From Rotaria macrura (lineage: Eukaryota; Rotifera; Eurotatoria; Philodinida; Philodinidae): a stretch of DNA of 64,000 nt. The stretch lies in the NCBI GenBank assembly GCA_900239685.1, contig OENT01000831.1, positions 1 through 64,000 of the forward strand. Reading direction: 5' to 3'. The position numbers and the translations under genes are program-made. Positions 35,001-51,130 of this stretch are shown piece after piece. The stretch's first letter is position 1; every line of letters starts with the position of its first letter. The notes beneath the pieces were generated by a model. That model did not search any database, had not been told where the DNA came from, and saw only the letters and a list, made by a program, of their open reading frames with translations.

Positions 35001-36808
35001 ACCCCTAGTGAGGAGAATCACGGTTTGGTCATTAAAAATGCTATGTCTCGGCAAAAATAGAAGCTAGTGGCACGAAATCTTTCCTCGGTGTGCATATGTC
35101 ATTATGATCTATATGCTTCGTAGTGTCCCGGCTCCAACGATACGTGCCCTCGTAAGATTCAAACTGACCTTGTATTGGTCTACGTCATTTTTAGATCGCA
35201 GATTAGTATTAGACGAAAGGCAAGATGTATACAGTTTACTAGAAGAAGACTTGCTCTATCCGGCAGCATATATATTATCAAATGTCTTTTGTGCACCGGT
35301 GGTATCGATAATTACCACTACTTTCGCTTTGTTGTACAATAGAAGGCGGCCTATGTGGCGCCATCTACTGGATCATCGGTGCACGCAATACAACTTGATA
35401 AATGTAACGCTGCAGTATAGAAAAGGTCTTCCTCTAAATATATCCCGCTGTTTAGTCAAAAAATTGCCAGCTAAGTTATAATCGTCTTTCGATAGAGTAA
35501 CAAACTTAGATGACATTTAATTTTAACGCTGAAATCAATGTTAGATTCAGAATTTATGTTGATGAACGACGGTCAAATTGTGACACTTGTTGTGTATACA
35601 AATTTATTGTTGAATGCTAAAGTTATAAGTAATTTTCAAAATCTTCTTCGTCATTTTCAGCTAATTAGCTTAAAATTACATACCCATTGATCTGTTGAAG
35701 TTCATAAAAAAGAAATCCAACGTCATGATCAAGACTAAAATTTTAGACAAATTCAAGATTGATCTACGAGAGACAGATGAGTCGAACATCTCGATTCAAA
35801 CAGTTTAAAAACATCGAGTGCTGTATATGAAACCGAAATCTTCTTTGTACAGATCCTTTCTCGACATTTCTAGTATATTCGTCATCAACCTACAAACGAG
35901 AATTATCTTTCTAAAACATTTCTATCGATGTCGCTCACATTTTCGATATTTAGAATAACCTCGATGATGATATCAATGATTCTGGAACTTCATTTTGTCC
36001 TGGAAAATGTCGACTACGTGGTTTATTTAGTAAACCAATATTTTCAACAATTAAACGGAATTCATTTCTTCATAATATTAATTATCCAAACTTAAATAAT
36101 CAAATGTCATCCAATGAAGAATTACTTATATTAAAACATAAATTACATAATCTCAAATGTGAAAAAAAAGCTTTTCGTACAGTCGGTCTTATTCTTGGTG
36201 CTTTACTAATATGTTGGCTACCGTTTTTCGTAACATTACCTTTAACATCAATACTTAAACATTATGGAATTATTAAAGATGAAAATATAGTTAATATATG
36301 GTTTAAAATAACATTTTGGCTTGGCTACTGTAATTCAGCAGTAAGTTATTTAGAGAAAAAAAAACAAAGAGAAAATAATATGAAAACTAAATGTTATTTT
36401 TTTCTATTGAAGCTCAATCCATTTGTCTATGCTTTTTCCAATCGTGCAATACGTCGAGCATTTCGTGAAGTTATCTTTCGTCGTTTCTGTTGTTGCATGT
36501 GTCGAAAGAAATCAACATACTTTAATGATTCACCAATACAACGACGTCGTCGTGCTGATAGTGCTTCGATATGCATTGAAACATCTCAAATATCATCGAA
36601 AAGAGTAACATCAAATTCAGTTGACATCGTACGAACAATGCCAAACACTGACAGTGATTTTGAAGCATCATTGAAACCATTGAGTCTAAATTCTACGTCT
36701 AATGGACTCGCTGTTTCATTTGCTGAATGTCCAACTGAAATCGATGATAATCAACAGTCGAATGCAAGTCAAAGTTCAAAATCAATCAAAAAAGAATCGG
36801 ATTCTTAA
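32023..36808 (+). CDS. class A aminergic GPCR, alpha1-adrenergic / octopamine-alpha-like
   Basis: Four exons, all in phase: 32023-32302, 32371-33080, 35954-36340, 36413-36808; 590 residues. Seven membrane helices. Aminergic hallmarks: Asp125 in helix 3 (AIDVLCC, position 3.32, binds the amine), disulfide Cys118, DRY at 142-144, a double Ser plus Ser in helix 5 (FSSMISFYIP) for catechol/phenol hydroxyls, CWLPFF in helix 6, WLGYCNS and NPFVY in helix 7. The FSSMISFYIP and FWLGY-x-NS patterns are closest to vertebrate alpha1-adrenergic and invertebrate alpha-like octopamine receptors, which act through Gq and calcium. N-terminal Asn-glycosylation site at N3 (NQT). The third intracellular loop is very long and Asn/Ser/Gln-rich, and is split by a 2.9-kb intron. 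A Cys-rich segment after helix 7 could be palmitoylated. The natural ligand cannot be told from sequence. Confidence 0.88.
34073..35085. mobile_element. diverged foldback/MITE-like element in the GPCR intron
   Basis: The left end GTGCCCACTAGCGTATTGTT...GCCGAGACGTAGGATTTTTA (from 34081) matches, on the opposite strand, the right end GTGCCACTAGCTTCTATTTT...GCCGAGACATAGCATTTTTA (reading inward from about 35073). A further inner arm matches over 22 of 23 bases: AGTTTATTGTGAAAGTTTCT at 34219 against its complement at 34630. The right arm is longer than the left by about 280 bp, so it probably carries its own insertion (roughly 34715-35000). No transposase frame is seen and the exact ends and target duplication are unclear. 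Confidence 0.6.
35100..35481 (+). other. GC-richer intronic island with open frame, unrecognised
   Basis: This part of the GPCR intron has a near-balanced base composition, and a 125-codon frame is open on the plus strand. It also contains GTGCACCGG...TCGGTGCAC-like inverted words (35291-35383). The predicted peptide resembles nothing I know. It is more likely a mobile-element or other inserted fragment than an exon, because the GPCR reading frame continues cleanly without it. Confidence 0.3.
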
Positions 36809-39800
36809 AAGAGAAGATCAACAAAGAACAAAACGTTTCTTCTTCGCTTAATATATATACCGGTGAATTCTTGTATTTTGTATTCTTAAATTGATGTTCA
36901 TTTGTTTTTCTCTAACTTCAATTACGACGGTTTTGTACGACTTATGTCCATGGCATTCCATTTCTAAAATTTTTCTGTTTTCTTTCTTTTGTTTTTCATT
37001 TATTTATTGCATGTTTTGGTCGCTTGTTTTTCCGTTTTATTTTTACTGTAAAAAAAAAACAATAACAATAAAGTTTATTTTAGAAAAATGATCTTGTGGC
37101 CATTAAAGAAATACTCTACATATTAGAAATTCATAGAAAGTTCAATAGAGAGATATCTTATTGAACATATTTGAGAACATTGTGTTTCTTTTTGTTTTGT
37201 AAATTCTATATTTATTTATTGTTCATCAAGAAATTCGATTAAAAAAATGTTTACGATTGATATTAATAAATAGGCAAAAACGAAATCAATGAATTTCATC
37301 GATGTAGAAATATTTTTATTCTTAATGATAGCCAATATTTATGTCATAGACAATAATGTTCGAAAGGTAATGAAAACATTTATTTTATAAAGGATAACAA
37401 ACAATGACCTACAGAAGTTATAATTCGATCTATGTTTTTTTTCATCATCATCACCATCATCTTCTTCAAATTCAACTATTTCAAAAGATCACAAACAATA
37501 ACCTTTACGAGTCTATGTTGGTCTGAGATTGTTCGTTATATAATTTCACGAGTCGAATACGATCTTTGCTGATGAATTTCGCCATGACAGAATTGTGCAG
37601 CGTATTCGATGCCTTATATTGACCTTTCAAAAAAACATCATTCCTATCATCTTTCAGCTATTGTTGGAAATGTAAATATTTAAAGGAAACAATTTTAATT
37701 AAACATCTCATATTATCTAATGTATTAACTGAGAACGAATGAGCACAATGATTTTCCGTAATATGTAATAAAATCATCAGAACGAGTCATGTTCTTATAA
37801 TGCAGAACTTAAGACGAAGATCTTCAATTCATTTCTAATTTTAACTATTAATGTTAAAATAAATAGTAAACGAAATTAGAAACTAATCAATGTTAAGAAG
37901 TAAATTAGATATTATCGTTCTTCAATTTAATTAAATATTATCTACGCATTTAAACAAACGAATTTCTCATATTAAAATTGAATATAACATCAGACAAATA
38001 TTCTTATCGTCGATATTTTTGGTCATGTAAATCTTCATAAAATTCAAGCGTCGTGTTCTAAATATTTATCTAGATAATAATGTTCATCAAGATCATTCAT
38101 CGAAGAATGATCCAAACGAAGCCAATTTTAGTTACATAGAAAAATTTTGTCCAATAATATAGTTCGAATACGAATTGACAATAGAAATTGAATACAAGAT
38201 AATCCTGAAGATTTTACTATAATGACATCAAACATGTATCGATAAAGTTCATTTGCCAAGGTAATATCAGTTTCCAATCGTTATTTTATTGTTCTAAAAT
38301 TCAAGAACAAAGACTTGTTCATTGAAGAAAAGAAAATATTGTACAGGACATTTTAGAATTGTTTTTTTTTTGTTTCATAACCAAATTGTCTTGAGATGCT
38401 CTTTTGAGTTATGATTTTTCAAAAAGTTGTTCCTATCCGATTGAGATAATCAGGTTTAACTCGATTTCAAACATTTTATTCAGGATGGCATTTTTACGAA
38501 TGTTGGCAAGAGTCATTTGAAAAAAGTCTGGAACTTCGATTTGCCATGATTTTCCTCGGAAAAATTTTTCACGAAAAGTCAGCATATCAACGAATCAATA
38601 TCTCGAGACTGGATATCTCAACCAATCAAGCAAAACGTTTTCGGCAAAAATACATGTCTCCTAATTCTAATTACAATGAAAATTTCAAACATCCATCTAC
38701 CTCTAGTCACGAGATATGAAACACTAGATCCAATCTGAAATCGTAATTTTCATGAGAAAAATCGTTAGAATATTCAAGACAAAACTCTTCGATAAGATCG
38801 AGGACTTCTATTGTAGAACTTTAAAGAAATTTCATTAAAATAGGCGGCTCAAGATATTCTGAAACCGGTTTTAGTTAATACTGGTCCCTGTACGAAATAT
38901 ATTAAATTCTGATTATCTCAGTTGGACACGAACGACTTCTGAAAATTCCGAGGTCAAACGAGCATCTAACATCAATCTTTTTGATAAAAAGAAAAGATTT
39001 TAAACTGTCTTCTATTAGATGGGCGAAAATAAACCCGATTCATTGAACTGATACGAAGATAGTGATTTCTTTTGGTATCGTAAATATATTTATGATACAC
39101 TCTATATGTATATATTTGCACTTGTTTTATTATGTGATACTTGACGAGTACATCGTACGTATATGTACTACCGTGTGTCTTAGGGCATGTTTCGAACAAA
39201 AATTATTCTTAACTTTACATGGAATACGCAGGTAACACACGGACGTTGTTTCAACTTCGAACGAGCATATCTGTAGAATATTCTATAAAATTTGAAAATG
39301 TGAAATAAGTGATAAATCTTGCGAAATACTCTATGTTCATGAAGTTTTTGAGATAAAATTGTGTAGCTGAATGACAGACCTAAACCAAATATTGACAAGT
39401 TAAAAAATGTATGACCTATTGACAAAACATTCAGTAGCGCTCAGAGATGTATTAAGTCTAAAAGTTGGTCACATTTTTCGAAATATCACTTAGGAAATTC
39501 AAATAGCAATGTTCAATTTGTATTTGAAGCTATCAGTACTATTTTAAATGTTTCCATCAATGAAATACGATGAGAGACCACAAAAGAGGCTATTTATACA
39601 TTTAAAATAAATGTGAAAACTTCGGACTTATGTCCGAGAGATGTGTACTTCAAAAAGTGAATGAGACAAATCAGTCATTCTAGAATGTGTGCACGAATGA
39701 ACTATCTAGGTAAACCTTTTTGGGAAACTCCAAAACTACTGATCATCTCGGACATATCTAGGCAATTTTGTTTCTAAATGCAGTTTTTGTTTATTTCGAG

Positions 39801-40687
39801 ACCTTTTTTCAGCCAATGTTTTGTTAGAAAGCTGCGATTTAGTTCAAAACTAATATCAGATTCGGAATCAGCGTTAAAAACTGAGTCGATTTATATATGT
39901 TGTGGATAATTCTGAGAAAAAAGTTTTTTTTGAAGAAATCCCTGTACCCCACCTCAGGGATTGCTTGGTGAAAAATGACAATTTTTTCGATAACTCAACC
40001 ATTTCTTGCCGGATCCTTCTCATCTTCGAACTCGACCGAGATATTCATCAGACAATTCTGTGCACAAAATTTCAGCTCAATCGAATGTATTTGTAAAGAG
40101 TTATCGTGTTAACGGCCGGCCGGACACACTGACCGATTCTAGAGTGTACTCACTTTTTGAGTACACAAAAAAAAACGAATTTCGACTGGCAACTATCATT
40201 TATTTTCGTAATTATTTAAATCAAATGAATTAGATCATTTACAAGATATACGAAAACCTACATAAAAACTTTAAATAACTACGACCAGTTGTTTCATGCC
40301 CGAAGATTAGAACGCTCAACTTCAAACATACTGGTTAAACGTTTTACTTGTATGGTGAAATTAATATGAAATGAGAGATGTTGTCATAAAATACCATCGA
40401 CTATAGATTCAATTGTTTTCTTAATGGTACTTTAGAAAAAAAAGAAATTATCCATTTGAGATTAAATTCTGTTCTTTCGAACTCTTATCATCAACCTTGT
40501 TTGTAGGTTGATTTTTATCATTAATTGTTTTTTATTATATCTCACGTCAATAATATATAATGACATTTATATTTGGATAAGGAAAGGTAGATGAAGTATT
40601 AATTTCAAAATATCAAATTGTTATTTATTATAAACGATGATTACAGTTGTTATATTTTCGCCGAGCTCTAGAGTCTAGTACATAACA

Positions 40688-40702
40688 CCCCCTCCCCCCC
40701 CC
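40688..40702. repeat. poly-C tract
   Basis: CCCCCTCCCCCCCCC in otherwise AT-rich DNA. Confidence 0.8.
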
Positions 40703-43216
40703 TTCACCACTTCGATAATTGTTGTACATATTTAACGGAATTCTCGAAAAAACATTCATAGCATATTTCATTGTCATCGTAAATAATATGCATCAGAGAA
40801 CATTAATTTTCTTTCTTCTGATTTATGTTTTCTCATGTCACTTTCTTTTTCTTATCTGTTGATTTAAGAACATAGAAATTCTTTTGATAATTACATATGA
40901 CGTATTTTCAAAAGAAAGAAAATTATGATTTCATGAGATGATATACTTTCCTTTATTTTAGCATATTTCTCATTCAGCTGGATTTATACATAGATAAGTC
41001 ATATAGCCAGCTTGTTGATACTAATATTATCAATGTTGCATTCATAGTCAACAACAAAAAAAAAACTAGTAGCCCATATCATAAATCTGGTGTAACATAT
41101 GCATATTATGCCTGACTCTAATGATATGTCTATGAGTTTCTTCTATTATCATCCAGATGTCAATACACATTGTAGACAAAAAAAGGAGAGGAAGAATACA
41201 TCAATTTTGATTTTATGCTTTTGTACATTATACTTTCTTCATTGTTTCAAGTGAATATAAAATAAGATGTCACTCATTTCGTTCCTTTTCTTGTTTTTAC
41301 CTTCGTACTGTTGATAATGTGTTTTACAATTATCAGATAGTACAGAGTAGGCAAACAATATAGACCTATGATAGCTATATATACGTCAAAGAAAAGCTCC
41401 TTCTAACTTGATGTGCTTTCCATGATTTACATACAGAATCCATATTGTCATTTATTTTTTCAGGTACCAACTATTTTGCATATATACATATTCCATACAT
41501 CAAACTCATAAGTTGTCTATTTATTTTTTCTTGTTTTTGTTGCATTGTACTATTGCCATCTATTGATTAATATATAAGTAGGCTAAGCTTCCTATTGGTA
41601 TTGACATAAATTCATCATATGCGCATACGGAAGTATTGATTTGACAATAAAGAAAAATTTATCAATTTATATGTAATAAAAATTGCTAGGATTCGAATGA
41701 TTAATTACATTATTAGACAAAGCGGCATTCTAAAACATAATTCATTGATTATATCATGATAACGAAAAAGGGAATGAATAGTGAAATAGAATATTTCATA
41801 TTCACGTATATACAAGTAATCTTCTTTCAAACGATAGTTTTGTCTATCCTGAAGATTATAGTATTCAACAACGCTTGATCAATATAAAACAATGACAGAT
41901 AAGCGTTCGATTTAAAAATAAAATCATTCGTCGATATGTATATATATATATAGAAGAAGAAAATATTTTGACACACTCTAACAATCAATAAATAGATTAA
42001 AATATTTAAGAAAATATACAAAATAAATATTAAATTGTTCTTATCTAATGTTTTACAGAGAATTTGTCTTGACAAGTCATTTCTTAATATTTGTCTGTAC
42101 TCGATAAGGATTACTATCAACAATTATCTATTTTATTTCTCGAACAACGGATGGAACACTTCATAATTGTCATTACCATTCGCATGAGAATTTTCACATA
42201 TGAAACTGATGATGGTCATTAATCAAAACGACAATTGGAAAGCATTTGAGTAGAATATAAATTATGAATCATAAGCAGTCATAAAGATCCTTGATTTTCG
42301 AATGAAACACAAAAGGAAACTGAAAAAGAATTGTCAATTTTTATCACAGGGGAATTCTTTTTTATTTTCAATCTACGTAAATAAGAATCATCGTTAGAAT
42401 TTAGATGATGCTATTCAAAAGAAATCTCCCTGTGCGGCAAGATTTTCCTACAATGACAATAAATTACATCGATTTTCATATAAATAATCTTATTTAACAG
42501 GATCATGAAATTAATTTAGATCAGAGTATATTTTTTTTTTATTAGTGTTTTTTTTAATGCGAAAATAAATGGAAAAGGAGAGAAAAAGAAAACTTAGAAC
42601 AAAATATTGAACTGCAAAGGCAAAAAAAAAGAAGAAAGAAGAAAAGAAAGGAATTTTGTCCATGATGATCAAGCAAGGACACGCGTACATTAGTTGTTAT
42701 GAAAGAAAGAAGAAGGAACTTAGATAATCAGAAAGACAGACAATTTAAAAACGAGAAAAAAAAACACACACTGCACAAATGGACACCTGATAGCGCGACG
42801 CTGCTGGACGCATATCTGAGTGTAGGATATTAGATCATAGATGGGTGGCGTATTGCAGTGTTTATATTAAAAAAAAAAAGAAGAAGAAAATCGGTGAAAC
42901 GATTACATTGATATAAGAAAAAGAAAACATCCAAGATACTGTTCTATTCAATACACGAAAGATTTTGTTTTTTTTTTGAAATATTACCGATAAATATTCC
43001 TCATTAGGTTAGCTAGAATGTGAGTATGTGTGTGTGTATGTGTTTGTGGAAAAAAAAGAACTATATGAGAGAAAAAAAAAAGAACAACAAAGATAGTACG
43101 AATACAGACAGTATTTTTTTGCTAATGACTATAGAGCAAAGAAAGTGCGTGCATTTGAATACACTTATTTGGAATATGCACGAACTATTCAATGCATGCG
43201 ATCATACATACAAACA

Positions 43217-43237
43217 GAAGAAGAAGAAGAAGAAGAA
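43217..43237. repeat. (GAA)n microsatellite
   Basis: Seven GAA/AAG units directly downstream of the ATPase gene's 3' end. Confidence 0.8.
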
Positions 43238-43295
43238 AAAAAATATAAAGAAAAATTGAGAATTGGTCTAATATTTAAAAAGAAGAGACTCAAGA

Positions 43296-43346
43296 CGCAC
43301 ACACACGCATACACACACACACACACGCGTGCATACACGCACACAC
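43296..43346. repeat. (CA)n imperfect microsatellite
   Basis: About 50 bp of CA repeats with interspersed CGCA/GCAT units. It ends eight bases before the Na+/K+-ATPase stop codon, so it is inside the 3' UTR (or 3' flank) of that gene. Confidence 0.85.
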
Positions 43347-43353
43347 AAAAAAA

Positions 43354-47589
<4,236 letters not shown>

Positions 47590-49562
47590 TGTTCAGCGAG
47601 ATAAAATATAATATGTTGAAAAGGTTATTACTCGATCTTAACTGACGATCGAGATCTAAAAAAATTCGATAAGACAAAATATCTAGAATAAAAAAGACAA
47701 ACAGAAAAGAGAAAAGGAAAAAGAAATAATATATTCTTTCTCTCCATAGCTGATGTGAGATGATGATGGTGGTATTGTTGATGCGATCGATCGCATCCCG
47801 ACCAAGAAAGGAAAAAAAAGAGAGCTGTCGAGAAATATTCTATAGCTTTTTCTGCCATCAGCGAAACAAAAACGACAGATGACGTCATCATATTACGGAA
47901 TAAAGTTAATATAGGCCTTGCTAATTAAGTAATACAATGTAGAAAATTTTTATTTTTCTTTTCTTTTCAAGTAAAAAAAGAAATATTTTTAAACTTACGG
48001 TAAATAATACAAATAATGATTTCTGAAACTAAATAGATAATCTTACTAACATTTCTCTTGAGGTTTTTCTTTTATCTCAGCTGGATTGATCATTACCGCA
48101 AAAAATGCGTGTGCAATCCATCGAATACTTTGTTGTTCTATTTTTCTTTTTGGTTGCTACTCACCTCTTGTTAGGGCAATGGAATGAAAAAAGATATATT
48201 CAAGCAAAGAATCTATTCTTATTTTCACGCGAATGTCTTTATTTAACTAATTCTCTATTAATACTTATTAATGCTAACATGACAAATACGAAGATCAATA
48301 GTGGAAAACAATAATGATTAAATGCTAACGTAAGAAAAAAAAAAGAAAGAAACGTCTATAGATAACAGTTCATGATGCTTTTCTTTTCCTCATGTTTATC
48401 GATGCAAGAATGAGATAAACTTTAACATTCGTACAAAAGAAGGAGATGAATATAAATTCAAATATTTGCGATTATAATGAAGAACGCTGAAGGTTTTTTT
48501 TTCTGCGCCGTTGAAAACCAATTTTACTCATAAAACACATCACGCTCGTGCTATTTTATGATCTTCACGATAATAGATTTTATTTTCAAGGCTTATATAG
48601 ATTCGATATGGATAGAAGTTTTCGAACTTTTATGTATGTTTGTTGCAAGTATATAGTCCATTTTATCTTCTCTAGGACAAACAAAACGCGTTGCAATAAT
48701 AAGAAATGTCGGCAAAAAAAAAACCGGCGAGAATACGAAGCAAACGCACGCATCAACACGCATATGTCATTTCTTCGACTCGTAAATGTGCAAGTAACCC
48801 GCTCGGAGAATAAGAGGAAATAGTGTCCTGGTCTCGATCGAAAGTCATCATATTCGACAACGAAAGAAAGAAAAAAAGATAGAAAAATAGAGAACAAGAC
48901 ATTTTTTTTTCTTCTTCTTCTCTTGATTAAATGACTTTTGATCCACTTTTCTTTATCATTAAAAACTAAGATCGAACGATAACGAGAAACTTATGCACTC
49001 AAAATAAACAATACGTATTTCTCGATTGACAGATCACGATCAACATCTTGTTTTTTTTTTCTTCTATTTTCTCGTTACTAAATAGTGAGTTGTATTTATT
49101 CTATCTATTCAATCAATGATACTTAAATGATTAAATGTCGTCGAATGAAGAATAAAAAACAAAAAGAAAAAACACTAATATTCTCTATTTATTTGTAAAG
49201 ATTATGATTACGATGACTCGCAAAAAAATAATCAACCTGCTTACCTATTATATCAATACTGAGTACAAATACTATTTTTTTTCGATTCTACTGTAAGTGC
49301 ATTTATTTGATTCAGCATATTTATAAAACGATTAACAAACCACATATCAAACTTACAATAAAACATTTACACTTACCTTAACTGTTGCATGTCGTCCAAG
49401 AAAAAAAAATCATTTTTAATATAAATGATTTCTTTTCAATGTGAACAAGGATTCCAATGGAAACGAAAATTATCATCTAAATTGTTTTTCTTCTTCTTTT
49501 GAATAATCAAGAAAGAATTATATAATCTCTCTTCAATAACGATGTCAGTTTATTGTTGCTTG

Positions 49563-49607
49563 TCTCTCTATCTATCTATCTATTAATCTTTCTATCTATG
49601 TATGTAT
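49563..49607. repeat. (TCTA)n tetranucleotide repeat
   Basis: Imperfect TCTA/TGTA tetranucleotide array; a shorter relative (TCTA x3) is at 54104-54119. Confidence 0.8.
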
Positions 49608-50210
49608 CACACTCTGTCACTGTCTTTTGTCAGTAGAAATGGCAAAAAAAAATAAACGAAAGAAAAATGGAAAACATACGATCCTGTCACACTGGATAGA
49701 TTCATGACTATTGTTGTTCTTCTTGCTAACAAACGCCGATATGAAGATGATAACGCGGAACTAAACATATGTGAAAGAGTCAAACTGATGCGCAAGTGCA
49801 GTCGTTTCCCACATACACGGCGCTTTACATCATTGGTAAGATACTATACAGCTTCTCTCGTTCTTTGCATTCTACATTTTTGCTACCGACAATAGTGCGC
49901 GTTCGGCAGCAACAACGACGGCCAATCTTCACGCGCGCACGCATAAGCTTTTTGCTTGTGCCGCTCGACACTGTTCGCAATAGCAAAGCGAAAAAAAGCC
50001 ACCATCACATACCAAAGTCTTTTTATCAATAGCGAGGCGAAGAACTGTGATGATAGTGTGATAGCAGCATTAGAGTAGGGAAGGAAAAGAGAAAGAAGAA
50101 CAAGAACAAGAAGAGAAAAACGAGAAAGAAGAAAAAGAAATCCAGCCTACAAATTTTATAATATGAAACGCACAAAAAAAAGACAAGTGTCGATGGTAAG
50201 GATATAGAAA

Positions 50211-50235
50211 GAGGGAGAGAGAGAGAGAGAGAGAG
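50211..50235. repeat. (GA)n microsatellite
   Basis: About ten GA units within a purine-rich stretch (50085-50240). Confidence 0.85.
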
Positions 50236-50504
50236 TAAGATAAAAAAAATAACCGATTGCAAAAAAGAAAGAGGCCTTGAGAGAATCAAGTAATTCAGTA
50301 ATCTGATATTTTAAAATGAGATATGCATTTGACTAGACAATACTGTACAATACAATAAAAGAAGAAAAAAAGTCGAAAACAATATGATAAGCTTCGCTTT
50401 GATGCAATCAAGGCATATTTTCAATTAGAAAATAAATCTATAAAGCAATCATGAAAGAAAAAGAAAAGCGAGTAATCATGAAATCATACTAACAAATATA
50501 ATAC

Positions 50505-51130
50505 CTGTATATGCTGGCGGTTCATCAGTTAAGGTTAATATGGCTGATGAAGAAACAGTAATACTTGGATTATTATGAGTAGATTGTGATACATATTGAA
50601 TATTTTTCCATTGATCTGCTACATGATTGGAAATTTGTGATGTCGATAGTGCTGCTGATTCTAAGTGATATCTATCAGGAGCTAACAACGATTCGCATTG
50701 AGTTTGCATGAATGAAACATGTCGATGTTGATGATGATAGCAATAACGAATACAATAAAGAATGGATGTTATTGATGCAATTGAAACGAGAAGAACAATT
50801 AAAATCGTTTCATTATTTTTCGATGACTTGTTTTTGTCAATAGAATATATATCTAAAGAATGAATGTAACATTTAAGCAAGCTCAAATATTTTTCCGTTC
50901 TATTAAGTTGATATTTCATTTGACCAAAAAAGAAAAAAGAAGAAAAATAGAAAGAAAACGAATAAATTTTATTACCTGATAAGACAAGAATGGTTATATA
51001 TGATCGCTCTTTTCGAAGCCAATAATTGCATTTAAATAAAAAATTTAGTACAATGTCGACGATTTTCAACAATCATTCGATCCAAAAGCCAATCGGATTG
51101 AAATGACGGAAAATTATCGCATCGAATCTA
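50505..51130 (-). CDS. partial candidate: single-pass membrane protein with PPAY tail motif
   Basis: The firmest part is the exon 50852-50505, 116 codons. It has an acceptor CTTTAG, then a short polar stem (SIDKNKSSKNNE), a hydrophobic helix of about 20 residues (TILIVLLVSIASITSILYCI), a His/Arg-rich stop-transfer region, and a Ser/Thr-rich cytosolic tail with EPPAY (a PPxY motif that binds WW domains of Nedd4-type ligases). It ends at a donor CAG|GTATTATA. An upstream exon ending at 50977 (TCAG|GTAATAAAA) joins in phase and contains CNYWLRKERSYITILVLS, which could be the last strand of an extracellular Ig- or LRR-type domain. Its start is unclear: the region up to 51130 is open only in a different frame, so there may be a further intron or a frameshift around the T-run at 51030. 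Both gene ends are missing. Confidence 0.4.

Larger units (their letters stand above)
33081..35953. other. large GPCR intron carrying an inverted-repeat element
   Basis: 2,873-bp intron between the exons for helix 5/loop 3 and helix 6. The other two introns of this gene are about 70 bp, so this one is exceptional. The splice signals are GTATCA and ATATTTAG. It contains the inverted-repeat element at about 34073-35085 and a locally GC-richer stretch at 35100-35480 with an open 125-codon frame. Confidence 0.75.
36809..43353. other. 6.5-kb non-coding spacer between convergent GPCR and Na+/K+-ATPase genes
   Basis: 3' flanks of two convergent genes. AATAAA at about 37069 is a candidate GPCR poly(A) signal. 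From 38400 to 40170 the composition is less AT-rich and continuous short frames occur without protein-like content. One part carries GGCCGGCCGG near 40114 followed by a short inverted AGTGTACTCAC...TGAGTACAC (40142-40165). This looks like old repeat DNA. 40688-40702 is a C-run. 42.6-43.3 kb is rich in oligo-A, GAA and CA repeats. Confidence 0.45.
47590..50504. other. 5' flank of the Na+/K+-ATPase and spacer
   Basis: The ATPase 5' UTR starts at 47590 on the minus strand (CGCTGAACA before the ATG). No gene is supported in the rest. Microsatellites lie at 49563-49607 (TCTA-type) and 50211-50235 (GA). A GC-richer stretch at 49700-50000 has several overlapping short frames but no protein I recognise; it may be a promoter region. 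Downstream exons of the membrane-protein candidate at 50505 would have to lie here, but I could not identify them. Confidence 0.4.

Noticed and set aside
39180..39425. 81-codon minus-strand frame with hydrophobic start
   Set aside because: Lies in repeat-like non-coding DNA; residues follow base composition and there is no homology signal.
43296..43346. CA-rich array considered as a CRISPR-like or minisatellite array
   Set aside because: It is an imperfect dinucleotide microsatellite without spacer-repeat structure.
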